From Acidobacteriota bacterium (GTDB taxonomy: Bacteria > Acidobacteriota > Terriglobia > Bryobacterales > Bryobacteraceae), in NCBI GenBank assembly GCA_030550335.1, contig JAUQPO010000001.1, positions 8,001 to 41,452 on the forward strand: 33,452 nt of DNA, read 5' to 3'. This document shows, piece by piece, positions 1 through 9,200 of the stretch (within the stretch, counting starts at the first letter, position 1; the number at the start of each line of letters is the position of its first letter). The position numbers and the translations under genes were made by a program. The notes under the pieces were generated by a model, which worked only from the letters and a program-made list of their open reading frames with translations, ran no database searches and had not been told where the DNA came from.

Positions 1-2240
1 TCGATATTGACTTCTGCACGCACCGCCGTGGCGAAGTCATCCAATATGTCACCGAGAAGTACGGGCGCGACCGAGTGGCGCAGATCATCACGTTCGGCAC
101 CTTAGGGGCACGGCAGGCGATCAAAGACGTGGGCCGGGCCATGGATATGCGCTATGAAGAAGTGGACCGGCTCACTAAGCTCATCCCCAACCAGCTCAAC
201 ATCAAGATCGAGGAGGCCATTGCCCGCGAACCCGAACTGGCCCAGCGAGCCAAGGAAGACCCCAGAATTGCCGAGCTACTGGATACGGCTCGCAAACTGG
301 AAGGCATGTGTCGTAATCCTTCTGTCCACGCCGCGGGAGTGGTGATCGCGCCCGTCCCGCTCAAGCAGATCGTGCCCTTGTACCGCACGGCCAAGGACGA
401 AATCGTCACCCAATACGACATGGCTGGCCTGGAGTACCTGTCGCTGCTGAAAATGGACTTCCTGGGTCTGGCTACGCTGACCATCGTCCACGACTGTCTG
501 CGGCTCGTGCGCACGCACCGCGGAATAGAAATCGATCTGGACGAAATCCCCCTAGACGACCCAGACACTTACCGCTTGTTCTCTGAAGGCCAGACCAGTG
601 GGGTCTTCCAGTTTGAATCCCGGGGCATGCGGGACATCCTTCGCCGGTACCGCCCCAGCCGCATCGAGGATCTCATCGCTCTGAACGCGCTATACCGGCC
701 TGGCCCAATCCAAGGCGGCATGATCGACGATTTCATCGCCCGCAAGCACGGCAAAAAGAAAATCACTTACGAGCTGCCTGAACTGAAGCCCATCCTGGAA
801 GAAACCTATGGGGTGATCGTCTACCAGGAACAGGTGATGCAGATCTCCAATGTCCTAGCCGGCTACACGCTGGGTGAGGCTGACCTGCTCCGCCGCGCCA
901 TGGGCAAGAAAGACAAGTCGGTCATGGCCGAACAGCGCGAGCGATTCATCGAGCGCGCAGTTCAGCGCGGGTTCCCGCGGGCTAAGGTGGAAAAGATTTA
1001 CGACCTGATGGAGCAATTTGCCGGCTATGGGTTCAACAAGTCCCACTCGGCCGCATACGCCTATCTGGCTTATATCACCGCATACCTCAAAGCCCATTAC
1101 CCGGTGGAGTTCATGTGTGCATTGCTGACCTCAGAAACCGGCAACACGAGCAAGATCGTTCAGTACATCAACGAATGCCGGGAGATGGGCATCAAAGTAC
1201 TGCCTCCCGACGTCCATGCAAGCGACGTCAACTTCACACCCGATGGCGACGCCATCCGTTTTGGACTCTGCGCCATCCGTAACCTGGGCGAAGCAGCCGT
1301 GGAGGCGATCCTGGAAGCTCGGCGGCGTGTGGGTCGATTCCGCTCGATCTACCACTTCTGCGAGTCGGTGGACTTGTCAGCGCTAAACCGGAGAGCGATC
1401 GAGAGCCTCATCCGCGCCGGTGCCATGGACTCTCTGCCGGGCAGCCGCGCCCAAAAGTTTGCGGCGATCGAAGCGGCCATCGAACACGGCCAGCGTGCTT
1501 GGCGGGAGCGGGTAAGCGGGCAGACGAACCTGTTTGGCGCTATGGGATTACCGTTGGAAGAGCCTCCTCTACCTGAGGTCCCCGATTGGCCGACCCAGCA
1601 GCTCCTCGCCGGGGAAAAAGAAACGCTCGGCTTTTACGTGACTGGCCACCCGCTGGATGCCTATCAGGACCGGGTCAGCGAATTAGCTACCCACACCACC
1701 GCGAGCCTGGAGGAGTTGCCCCGCGGAACCGAAGTGGCTTTGTGCGGTCTGATCACTCAAGTGCAACGCCGGCTTTCACGCGACGAGAAGCCGTGGGCTG
1801 TGGTCCAGTTCGAGGACCGGGAAGGCACCGTGGAAGGAGTGGTCTTCCCTTCCCTCTATGAACAACTGATCAACGAGCTCGTCCCTGACCAGCCGGTACT
1901 GATTCGTGGGACAACGCTGCCCGAAGAGGGTGCTGGGGTGAAAGTGGCCATCCGAGACGTGGTGCCCTTAGAACTCGCCCGGGTCAACTTGCCCCGGCTG
2001 ATTTCGATCCGGGTCAGGCTGCCCGATCCGGACGCGGAACCCGGCCAGGATCCCGCCGCTGAGCTCAGCCGCTTGTTTGAGCGGAAGCCGGGTGAGGCTT
2101 CCGTGCGACTGCGTCTCGAAAAGCCCAACGACTTTTCCGTTATCCTGGACTTGGCGACCAAAGTTCGTCCGGATCGCGAGTTCTGCGCAGAAGTGGAACG
2201 CATCTGCGGTCCGGAAGCGCTGGAGATCCTCGCAGATTGA
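1..2240 (+). CDS. dnaE: DNA polymerase III alpha subunit (5' part missing)
   Basis: Catalytic subunit of the replicative DNA polymerase. The reading frame is open from base 3 to the TGA at 2238-2240 (about 745 residues), so the PHP domain and start lie left of the window. The fragment begins exactly at the catalytic D-I-D-F motif, followed by RRGEVIQYV and AQIITFGT, all close to E. coli DnaE. The third active-site Asp is in MDFLGL (about 452-469). FAGYGFNKSHSAAYA marks the helix-hairpin-helix side of the fingers. QTNLF (1521-1535) sits where E. coli has its internal clamp-binding QADMF, and an OB-fold region follows. It lacks the PDIDLDLPSG signature of DnaE2, so it is the high-fidelity paralogue. 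accA starts 13 bp downstream and is probably co-transcribed. Confidence 0.97.
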   Translation, partial: DIDFCTHRRGEVIQYVTEKYGRDRVAQIITFGTLGARQAIKDVGRAMDMRYEEVDRLTKLIPNQLNIKIEEAIAREPELAQRAKEDPRIAELLDTARKLEGMCRNPSVHAAGVVIAPVPLKQIVPLYRTAKDEIVTQYDMAGLEYLSLLKMDFLGLATLTIVHDCLRLVRTHRGIEIDLDEIPLDDPDTYRLFSEGQTSGVFQFESRGMRDILRRYRPSRIEDLIALNALYRPGPIQGGMIDDFIARKHGKKKITYELPELKPILEETYGVIVYQEQVMQISNVLAGYTLGEADLLRRAMGKKDKSVMAEQRERFIERAVQRGFPRAKVEKIYDLMEQFAGYGFNKSHSAAYAYLAYITAYLKAHYPVEFMCALLTSETGNTSKIVQYINECREMGIKVLPPDVHASDVNFTPDGDAIRFGLCAIRNLGEAAVEAILEARRRVGRFRSIYHFCESVDLSALNRRAIESLIRAGAMDSLPGSRAQKFAAIEAAIEHGQRAWRERVSGQTNLFGAMGLPLEEPPLPEVPDWPTQQLLAGEKETLGFYVTGHPLDAYQDRVSELATHTTASLEELPRGTEVALCGLITQVQRRLSRDEKPWAVVQFEDREGTVEGVVFPSLYEQLINELVPDQPVLIRGTTLPEEGAGVKVAIRDVVPLELARVNLPRLISIRVRLPDPDAEPGQDPAAELSRLFERKPGEASVRLRLEKPNDFSVILDLATKVRPDREFCAEVERICGPEALEILAD

Positions 2241-2253
2241 TCCATAAACGCCG

Positions 2254-3117
2254 ATGAGCGACCAACCAAATCACACCGCAACTGTGCCCGGGGACAATTT
2301 AGCCTGGCAACGGGTACAGCTGGCCCGACACCCCAAGCGGCCCCACGCCCTGGACTACATCCAGCGGTTGATCCGTGATTTTCAGGAACTCCACGGCGAC
2401 CGCCGCTTTGGCGACGATCCGGCAATTGTCGCCGGTATGGGCTTCTTTGAAGACCGACCCGTGATGATCATCGGCCAGCAGAAGGGGCGGGACACCAAGC
2501 AAAAACTCTACCGCAACTTTGGGATGCCCAAACCGGAGGGCTACCGCAAAGCTTACCGCGTCATGAAGCTGGCCGAGAAATTCCGGCGGCCGGTCATCAC
2601 GCTTATGGACACTCCGGGAGCCTACCCCGGTGTCGACGCGGAGGAGCGAGGCCAAGCGGAGGCCATCGCGTGGAACCTGCGCGAAATGGCCCGCTTGCGC
2701 ACACCCATCGTCTGCGTCGTCATCGGCGAGGGCGGTAGCGGCGGTGCCCTCGGCATCGGCGTGGGCAACCGGGTTTACATGATGGAGAACGCCATCTACA
2801 GCGTGATCTCGCCGGAGAGTTGCGCCGCCATCATCTGGCGTGACGCCGCCCTGGCGGAGCGGGCGGCAGCCGCTCTCAAGCTCACCGCGCAGGACTTGCT
2901 CCGTCTGGGCCTGATCGACGGCGTCATTCCAGAGCCGCCTGAGGGGGCACACGCAGATTATGACCAAGCCGCGGCGTTTTTACGGGAAACACTGCTGCAG
3001 GCCCTGGATGAGCTGGCTCGGCTGAGCCCGGAAGAACTGGTCGAGCAACGATACGAGAAGTTCCGGAAAATGGGGAACTTCTTTACTGAGGAACCTCTGC
3101 CAGACTGGCCCTTTTGA
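2254..3117 (+). CDS. accA: acetyl-CoA carboxylase carboxyltransferase subunit alpha
   Basis: Alpha half of the carboxyltransferase that moves CO2 from biotin on AccB to acetyl-CoA, giving malonyl-CoA for fatty acid synthesis in the cytoplasm. The 287-aa product shows the AccA core: [26 protein letters not shown], the MDTPGAYPG loop, the oxyanion-hole glycines in [12 protein letters not shown], and [12 protein letters not shown]. It is about 30 residues shorter than most AccA proteins because the N-terminal helix is reduced. The ATG at 2254 lies 13 bp after dnaE and has no clear Shine-Dalgarno sequence, so translation may depend on reading through from dnaE. The partner accD is not in the window. 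Confidence 0.96.
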   Translation: MSDQPNHTATVPGDNLAWQRVQLARHPKRPHALDYIQRLIRDFQELHGDRRFGDDPAIVAGMGFFEDRPVMIIGQQKGRDTKQKLYRNFGMPKPEGYRKAYRVMKLAEKFRRPVITLMDTPGAYPGVDAEERGQAEAIAWNLREMARLRTPIVCVVIGEGGSGGALGIGVGNRVYMMENAIYSVISPESCAAIIWRDAALAERAAAALKLTAQDLLRLGLIDGVIPEPPEGAHADYDQAAAFLRETLLQALDELARLSPEELVEQRYEKFRKMGNFFTEEPLPDWPF

Positions 3118-3245
3118 TTCCCGTGGGCCAACGCTGCTCGTCTGGTCGGGCTGTATCAGTCGGTCAGAGGTGAACCCTCGCACCCTCACGTACAGGATGG
3201 TACGATGAAAACGAACCCGGGGACGTTGAGTTCCGTATCCATCGG

Positions 3246-4703
3246 TTGGGGAGCGTGGGTGCGCCAGTGAGCCGAAAAGCGAAAATTGCCGCTGCTGTTG
3301 GCGTAGTCGTAGTGGTGATAGGTGGGGTTATTGCAGGTATCTCCTACAACCGCCGCGGGGTGGTCACCGTACAAACGGGCCGGGTCATCCGGCAAGATTT
3401 GAAAGCTGTGGTGACCGCATCGGGTGAAATTCGCCCGCGCAATTACGTCAATATCGGCACGAATACCGCAGGCCCCTCGCGAATCGTGCAGCTTTTCGTC
3501 AAAGAGGGCGACCGGGTGCGAAAAGGCCAGCTGCTGGCCCGGCTGGAATCGGTGCAGCCCGAGGCGGAAGTAGCGGCCCAGAAAGCTGCCCTGAGCTCGG
3601 CAGAGGCCGAGGTCGTATCAGCCAAAGCCTCGCTGGAAGCTGCCGAACGGAATCTGGAAAGCGCCCGGGCAGTCGTCGAGCGTGCGCGGGCCGAGTTGGA
3701 GCGCACCCGACTGTTATATGAGCGCGCACGGCAACTGTACGAAGAGCGACTGATCGCGCGGCAGGAATTCGACCAGCGCCGCGTAGACTACGAAGCTGCC
3801 CAGGCGGCGCTCAAGGAGGCCGAAGCCCGCCGCCAGCAAGCCGAAGCCCAGCGGGCTCAAGCGGCGTCTAACCTTGCCGTGGCGGAGCGACGAGTGGCCC
3901 AGGCTCAAGCCAATCTCCGCAGGGCCACCGACCTATTAAACCGCACCTATGCCATCTCGCCGATTGACGGCGTCGTGACGAACCTTCCTGTGCGGGTGGG
4001 CGAGACGGTGGTCCCGGGCATCCAGAACTCCCCTGCCAGCCTCATCATGACCATCGCCGATATGTCTTTGATCACCGCCGAAGTCATGGTGGACGAAACT
4101 GACATCGTGCACGTCCGGCTGGGCCAGCCCGCCGAGATCACCATCGATGCCATCCCTGACAAGACCTTCCGTGGGCACGTGATTGAGATTGGCAATACGG
4201 CCATCCTACGCTCCAGCGGCTTGGCCGCCTCGCAAAGCAACGTGGCCACGCAAGAGGCCAAAGACTTCAAAGTGGTGATTGCCTTGGAGAACCCACCGGC
4301 GGAAATCCGCCCTGGTTTGTCCTGTACCGCTAAGATCACTACGGCCACTCGCCAAAATGTGCTAACCATCCCGCTTCAAGCGCTTACGGTTCGCAAGCGG
4401 GAGGATTTGGAAGCGCCTCCACGAAAGCCAAGGGTCGCTGCAGCTTCACCCGCTAATCCCCGGGAACGCCAGCGTAGCCAGGAAGAGATTCAGGGGGTTT
4501 TTGTGGTTGAGAACGGGCGGGCAATCTTCCGTCCGGTGGAGATTGGCATTATGGGGGCTGCGGATGTAGAGGTGATTCGGGGTTTGAAGGAAGGCGAGGA
4601 GATCATCACCGGGAGCTACAGCGTCATCCGGACCATCCGCAACTACACGAAGGTGAAAGTGAATAACCGGGTTGCTGAAGCTGGGCGCTCTGCAGCTTCC
4701 TAA
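3246..4703 (+). CDS. HlyD/MacA-type periplasmic adaptor subunit of an efflux system
   Basis: Membrane-anchored adaptor that would link an inner-membrane transporter to an outer-membrane channel. It has an N-terminal membrane segment (about residues 13-33), then a short barrel/lipoyl half ([20 protein letters not shown]), a long Ala/Glu/Arg-rich coiled-coil hairpin (about 105-240), the second lipoyl half ([19 protein letters not shown]), a beta-barrel region and a membrane-proximal domain ending near 475. The start is uncertain: the frame opens with TTG at 3246, but GTG at 3255 or 3267 is also possible (GGGAG at 3248-3252). The ABC ATPase gene follows after 89 bp on the same strand, as in macAB-type operons, but no permease follows. 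Confidence 0.88.
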   Translation: MGSVGAPVSRKAKIAAAVGVVVVVIGGVIAGISYNRRGVVTVQTGRVIRQDLKAVVTASGEIRPRNYVNIGTNTAGPSRIVQLFVKEGDRVRKGQLLARLESVQPEAEVAAQKAALSSAEAEVVSAKASLEAAERNLESARAVVERARAELERTRLLYERARQLYEERLIARQEFDQRRVDYEAAQAALKEAEARRQQAEAQRAQAASNLAVAERRVAQAQANLRRATDLLNRTYAISPIDGVVTNLPVRVGETVVPGIQNSPASLIMTIADMSLITAEVMVDETDIVHVRLGQPAEITIDAIPDKTFRGHVIEIGNTAILRSSGLAASQSNVATQEAKDFKVVIALENPPAEIRPGLSCTAKITTATRQNVLTIPLQALTVRKREDLEAPPRKPRVAAASPANPRERQRSQEEIQGVFVVENGRAIFRPVEIGIMGAADVEVIRGLKEGEEIITGSYSVIRTIRNYTKVKVNNRVAEAGRSAAS

Positions 4704-4743
4704 ATCGGCTGGCTGGAAAGGCCTCGGCCAAAGTAACCCGTCT

Positions 4744-4759
4744 GGCGGGCACGCCCGCC
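4744..4759 (+). other. GC-rich hairpin between adaptor and ATPase genes
   Basis: GGCGGG and CCCGCC flank a 4-base loop, forming a short stable stem in the 89-bp gap between the adaptor stop and the ATPase start. No T-run follows, so a full intrinsic terminator is unlikely. It could protect the 3' end or reduce read-through between the two genes. Confidence 0.4.
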
Positions 4760-4792
4760 TATCATGATAGGAGCAAAGGGAGCAAGCGAACG

Positions 4793-5536
4793 ATGGCAAA
4801 GGCCGTCCAGGAACCGATCGTCGACGAAATCGGGGAACAGCTGCGCCGGAACAACATCGTTATCCGGACGTTTGATCTGTGGAAGACATACATCATGGGC
4901 GACACTGAGATCCACGCTGTCGCAGGTGTGGATATCGAAATCCGAAAAGGCGAATACGTGGCCATCATGGGGCCATCGGGTTCCGGCAAGTCCACGTTAA
5001 TGAACCTGATCGGCTGCCTGGACACGCCCACCCGCGGTCGGTATTACATCAACGGGATGCTGGTCAGCGAGCTCGACGACGACGAGCTGGCCCGCATCCG
5101 AAACAAGGAAATCGGCTTCGTCTTCCAAACCTTCAACCTCTTGCCGCGGGCAACTGCTCTGCACAACGTGGAGTTACCGCTGATTTACGCCGGCGTGCCC
5201 AAAGAAGAGCGCATCCGGCGCGCCATCGAGGCCTTGCGGGCTGTCGACCTCGAAGACCGTATGTACCACAAGCCGAACGAGCTCTCGGGCGGCCAGCGCC
5301 AGCGGGTCGCCATCGCCCGGGCACTCATCAACAACCCGTCGATCTTGCTCGCCGACGAGCCTACGGGGAACCTTGACACGGCGACCGGAAACGAAATTCT
5401 GGCCCTTTTCGACCGGCTCCACCAGCAGGGCAACACCATCGTGCTAGTGACACACGAGCACGACGTCGCCATGCACGCCCACCGGATCCTACACATCCGC
5501 GACGGCAAGATCGAGAAAGACGAGCGGATCCGCTGA
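4793..5536 (+). CDS. ABC transporter ATP-binding protein, MacB/LolD type
   Basis: Cytoplasmic ATPase of the family that drives mechanotransmission ABC systems (MacB, LolCDE, FtsE-like). The 247-aa product has Walker [10 protein letters not shown] (60-68), a Q-loop in [11 protein letters not shown], signature LSGGQ (164-168), Walker B ILLADEP (184-190) and H-loop His221. The phrase [20 protein letters not shown] is typical of the LolD/MacB branch. About 25 extra residues precede the usual start of the domain. AAAGGGAG at 4775-4782 supports the ATG at 4793. The expected FtsX-like permease is absent: the next gene is convergent and begins its 3' end 54 bp away. Confidence 0.93.
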   Translation: MAKAVQEPIVDEIGEQLRRNNIVIRTFDLWKTYIMGDTEIHAVAGVDIEIRKGEYVAIMGPSGSGKSTLMNLIGCLDTPTRGRYYINGMLVSELDDDELARIRNKEIGFVFQTFNLLPRATALHNVELPLIYAGVPKEERIRRAIEALRAVDLEDRMYHKPNELSGGQRQRVAIARALINNPSILLADEPTGNLDTATGNEILALFDRLHQQGNTIVLVTHEHDVAMHAHRILHIRDGKIEKDERIR

Positions 5537-5590
5537 GTTGAGTCGTCCCCGCAGCCGTTCAGGGGCTTTCCCCGACACTGGAGGAGTCAC

Positions 5591-7951
5591 CTACTGGCGC
5601 TGCTCAATGGCGCGCAACTGCCCGAGAATCCGGTAGCGATCCTGAGGGGCTATAGACTCGCTATCGAGGGCCTGGCGGAGCATGGCAATGGCTTCCCGCC
5701 GTCGTCCCTGGCGGCGATACAACTCCCCCAGTAACATGAATCCATCGGCATAAGAGGGGTGTTCCCGAACCAATCGTTCCAGGCTACGAATGGCCGAGCC
5801 CACTGCCCCGTTCTGGGCCTGATAGAAGGCCAAACTGTACAAATACTTCGGCTCCTGGGGGGCGTGCCGCACGGCCAGCTCGCACCAGCGCAATCCGCGC
5901 CCAGGGTCCTGCTCGGCCTCTAACACACAAAGGTTGTAGGCCGCAGCCGCCATCGTCGGCTCGACTTCCAAAGCCTTCCGCAACGCCTGCTTGGCTTCTT
6001 CTCGCCGCCCCACCTCCCCCAACAACAGCCCCAGGTTGAAATAGGCCGCGGCGTTGCGAGGGTCCAACTGGAGCGCTTTCCGCAATAACTGCTCAGCGCG
6101 ATCGTAGCGCTCGGTCACCCCATACGCCAATGCAGTGTTCACCAGGGCAGGAACGTTGTTCGGATCCACCTTAAGCGCCGTCTCAAAGGCTTTCAGGGCT
6201 TCTTCAATACGCTGCTGGCTGAGGTAGAGGTTGCCAAGATTGATATAACCTGCAGGGTCATCCGGTCGGGTACGGTAAGCTTCCACCAGCTCGCTCGTCG
6301 CCCGCGCGAGCGCTTGTCGGTCCTCGGGAGTCAACATCTCAGTGGGAACGCCAGCCAGCGTCGCCGCAGCACGAACACGCACTAGGCGATAATCGTCTCG
6401 CAATGCTCTCAGCAAGCCTTCCAATTGGTCGGTCCCACGATACGTAGTGAAAGCCTCAGCTGCTGCGGCACGCACCCAGGGCGAGGGGTCCTTAAGAAGT
6501 TCCCGTAAGATAGGCCATTTGCGTTGGTCCTGGCAATTCCGGAGCAGCCGGATCAACGCCACCACGTAGACCGGTTCCCGCCGCGGCGACCGCAGGTAGG
6601 CCAGCACGTCGGGCAACCGTCCCCATTCTCCTCGCCGAGCTGCCGCCACCAACCGCGCCCGCTCTAGGATGGGAGCCTGGTAATCTCGCTTGTGCCACCG
6701 GCGTACCCAGGCGTCTGCCCACCGGGCATCGCGGTCGGTGTGACACAAGTTGCAAGCATTGGGCGAACCAAACTCGAGACTAGCTGCTGGCGCTGGCGGG
6801 AGCATCGAATGGTCACTCCGTCGCATGCGGGCGAACGTGGTCACAGGCATATGGCAAGCCACACAGCGGTTAGCTGGCGAACCAGCCCGGTGATGGGTGT
6901 GAGCCTCGGGCTTTTCCACCTTGTCTTTATGGCAGGGCATGCACGCCTGGTTGGTTTTCTCCCCCGCGAACCGGTAACGACCACTCGAGGTGTGGCAGTG
7001 CAGGCAGCTGAGCTTGCCTGATTTCTGGCAGGGGTTCAACAACCAGAGCGTGAATGTGTAATTCTCGCCCAGATCCCGCCCGTCAGGGTAAAAATCCCGA
7101 TCCTCCAGGCTGATCAGGTCGTAATGATCGAAATATCGATCCCCGGGTCGGAACGAGTGAGTGATGGGGATCATTTTGGCGTGGCAAGGAGCGCAGGAAT
7201 CGTTCAACTGCTGAGCAGTAAACGCCCGCGTACCGACGATCCGAGGGTCTTCGCGGCACGCCTTCTCGGACTTCTGACAGCGCCGCACATGCTCGCCGGC
7301 CGGCCCGTGGCAAGTTTCGCAATTGATGCCGGGTTCAAGCCATTTCGTGTGGTAAGTGTCCGTCTCAGGATCGTAATGCGTGGTGAGCTGGCTTACGTGA
7401 CAGCTATAGCAAGAGGTGTTGAACGTGTAGGGCCGCTCCCTCCAATGCAATGGTTCGTCGGGCATGTCTGGAAAGTGGCGTACAGCGCTAGCAGCCGTGT
7501 CGTACCACGCCCGCGCTCGCACATCGTACGCCACCGGGAGGACTTGCAACCGACCCCGCTCGAGCTCTGTCAGGAAGTAGTACACGTTTTTACCGCCCAG
7601 CGCGTGGAGGATCCGGTAGCGCCGGGTTTGCTCGCCGATGCGCTCGACGACCACGCCTCCTTGTGGCCCCAGCTCTACCTGGTAGCTCGCCCCAGCAATC
7701 TGCAAGGGCTCGGTGAGAGGGCTCAGCTGCTGGGCCAGTTCTTTGGTGAATGGCTGCATGGCCTTGCCGTGGTGCGAGGGAGCCCAACGCCGGTAAAACT
7801 CCTCGTGGCACCCACGGCAACTGGCCGAGCCGACGAATCCGGAGTCATCGCCTGTATGCGGCTCAGCCCTTCGGTAGCGATACCAAAGCCAAATGCCCCC
7901 CGCTGCCGCTATGAGCAGACCCGCAAAGACAGCTGCTCGCTTCGGGGACAT
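5591..7951 (-). CDS. octaheme cytochrome c with HEAT and TPR repeats
   Basis: Membrane-anchored, periplasm-facing redox protein of 786 aa. One N-terminal membrane segment (about 6-24) precedes a cytochrome c554-like region with eight CXXCH sites at Cys45, 181, 211, 253, 316, 337, 363 and 400, each able to bind one c-type heme. Then comes a HEAT-like helical stretch (about 430-545, e.g. DPSPWVRAAAAEAF) and at least five TPR units (about 560-775, e.g. YINLGNLYLSQQRIEEALKAF). Such cytochrome-TPR fusions occur in Acidobacteria and Planctomycetes, mostly uncharacterised; electron transfer coupled to protein docking is an inference. The gene lies 58 bp after 8010-8792 on the same strand and is probably in its operon. 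The start has no good Shine-Dalgarno sequence. Confidence 0.9.
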   Translation of the reverse strand: MSPKRAAVFAGLLIAAAGGIWLWYRYRRAEPHTGDDSGFVGSASCRGCHEEFYRRWAPSHHGKAMQPFTKELAQQLSPLTEPLQIAGASYQVELGPQGGVVVERIGEQTRRYRILHALGGKNVYYFLTELERGRLQVLPVAYDVRARAWYDTAASAVRHFPDMPDEPLHWRERPYTFNTSCYSCHVSQLTTHYDPETDTYHTKWLEPGINCETCHGPAGEHVRRCQKSEKACREDPRIVGTRAFTAQQLNDSCAPCHAKMIPITHSFRPGDRYFDHYDLISLEDRDFYPDGRDLGENYTFTLWLLNPCQKSGKLSCLHCHTSSGRYRFAGEKTNQACMPCHKDKVEKPEAHTHHRAGSPANRCVACHMPVTTFARMRRSDHSMLPPAPAASLEFGSPNACNLCHTDRDARWADAWVRRWHKRDYQAPILERARLVAAARRGEWGRLPDVLAYLRSPRREPVYVVALIRLLRNCQDQRKWPILRELLKDPSPWVRAAAAEAFTTYRGTDQLEGLLRALRDDYRLVRVRAAATLAGVPTEMLTPEDRQALARATSELVEAYRTRPDDPAGYINLGNLYLSQQRIEEALKAFETALKVDPNNVPALVNTALAYGVTERYDRAEQLLRKALQLDPRNAAAYFNLGLLLGEVGRREEAKQALRKALEVEPTMAAAAYNLCVLEAEQDPGRGLRWCELAVRHAPQEPKYLYSLAFYQAQNGAVGSAIRSLERLVREHPSYADGFMLLGELYRRQGRRREAIAMLRQALDSESIAPQDRYRILGQLRAIEQRQ

Positions 7952-8009
7952 CTATCACTGATCTGCCAGGTGCACTCGCCAGCCCCAACTGCCCAGTTCG
8001 CCCACCTGT

Positions 8010-8792
8010 TCACTCAATCGGCAAAGGCTCCCGCAGCTCGAAAGTCAAGACCGACTCCGGCGGGATCTCCAAACGCTCCCCGCGCAAGATCATCGATCCT
8101 GCAGCACCCGCACCAGCGCCAGCTGCGGCCCCAATAGCAGCTCCGCGTCCTCCACCAGCAATACCGCCGATCACCGCCCCGATCCCGCCGACGACGGCCG
8201 CATCCTTAGCCGTCGTCCGCCCACGAGCGCGGCTTTGTAACTGCGCGTACTCGGAGGCTACCGCGTAGGTCTTGCCCCTCAAGGTGATATCCCGCAGCTT
8301 GAGCACGACTTCATCCCGGCCCGTGACCGCTCCCCGTTGCTCAGCTTTGACGACTTGGATCGTGCAGTCCGTCCCCCGCGGGATCACCACTTGATCACCC
8401 ACCACTACCGGGTCTTCGATCGTTGCCCGGAACACCTCTCCAGCTGACGTGACGCGCACGTCAATGTTGTCGATCGTGCGCACGCTAATGCGTGTGCCCG
8501 CAGGAACGACTACCCGTCCAGTCGGTTTTGCAGTGGCCGTAGTCGGCTTGGAGGTTGATTCTTGGGTGCTTTTAGGCGCAACACTCTCGCCGAATTCGAT
8601 CGCGGCGACATCAGCAATGGAATAGGTCCGCACGCCGTCCGGTCCCAAGAACCGTATCTGGCGGGCGTCACCTCCGAGAAAGGTTCCTTGCACGACCTGG
8701 CCAGAGCGCAGCTTTAGAGTGTCGGCTCGAGCACTCAGCCCAACAACCATCAGCGTGGCAGCCACCAGCCAGTGCCATTTTGTGGTTCGCAT
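8010..8792 (-). CDS. secreted glycine-zipper protein of unknown function
   Basis: A 260-aa envelope protein I cannot assign to a named function. A signal peptide (about 1-23, ending SARA) is followed by a small beta-rich N-terminal module (LKLRSGQVVQGTFLGG), a Thr/Pro/Lys linker, a beta domain (VVVPAGTRISVRTIDNID to the YAVASEYAQL area), and a Gly/Ala-rich zipper of about 50 residues that could insert into or pack against a membrane. AGGAGG (8798-8803) sits five bases from the ATG and fixes the start. A TAGAAT-like -10 on the minus strand lies at 8850-8855, without a convincing -35. It is the first gene of a pair with the multiheme cytochrome. Confidence 0.8.
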   Translation of the reverse strand: MRTTKWHWLVAATLMVVGLSARADTLKLRSGQVVQGTFLGGDARQIRFLGPDGVRTYSIADVAAIEFGESVAPKSTQESTSKPTTATAKPTGRVVVPAGTRISVRTIDNIDVRVTSAGEVFRATIEDPVVVGDQVVIPRGTDCTIQVVKAEQRGAVTGRDEVVLKLRDITLRGKTYAVASEYAQLQSRARGRTTAKDAAVVGGIGAVIGGIAGGGRGAAIGAAAGAGAGAAGSMILRGERLEIPPESVLTFELREPLPIE

Positions 8793-9200
8793 TGAAGCCT
8801 CCTCGCTAGCTTACTTACCCATCAGTGCCCCACTCCGCTAGCTGAGACCATTCTAAACTACCCGCCGCATGACCCGGCCCAAAAATCGCACGCAGCCCTT
8901 CCCGGCAAGGGCTCGCACTCAGGCTCCTGGAGCACTCGCCGCTTGCTGCGATCAGACCCGTCCCTTAGATTTACCTATTGACACCTCGGGGATGGCGCCG
9001 GCCTTGCAGGTGGTAAACTCGCTCAACCAAAGCTCAAGCCCATTCACGCGCGGGGGTTCGTAACCGCCAGCGGCGAACCTTCGGAACTCGTAACGGCTGA
9101 AGCGCGTCCCCTAGCATACGAGCGAACCTTGGGTTCCTGGGCGGACCAACGCTTCCACCCAGCTTGCTAGAGGAGCACAGCACGGCGATCGAGGAGCGCG
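8793..9200. other. intergenic region between divergent genes
   Basis: About 400 bp between the glycine-zipper gene (minus) and the TonB-type receptor (plus). It must carry both promoters. I see the minus-strand -10 candidate at 8850-8855 and the receptor's GAGGAG ribosome site at 9191-9196, but no convincing gene, RNA or repeat. Confidence 0.5.

Noticed and set aside
7124-8137. 337-aa plus-strand reading frame
   Set aside because: It lies antisense over the cytochrome gene, whose eight CXXCH motifs and TPRs are unmistakable; its translation has no domain-like features.
8978-9018. TTGACA plus TAAACT as a receptor promoter
   Set aside because: The spacer is 29 bp, far from the 16-19 bp required; no -10 at the right distance.
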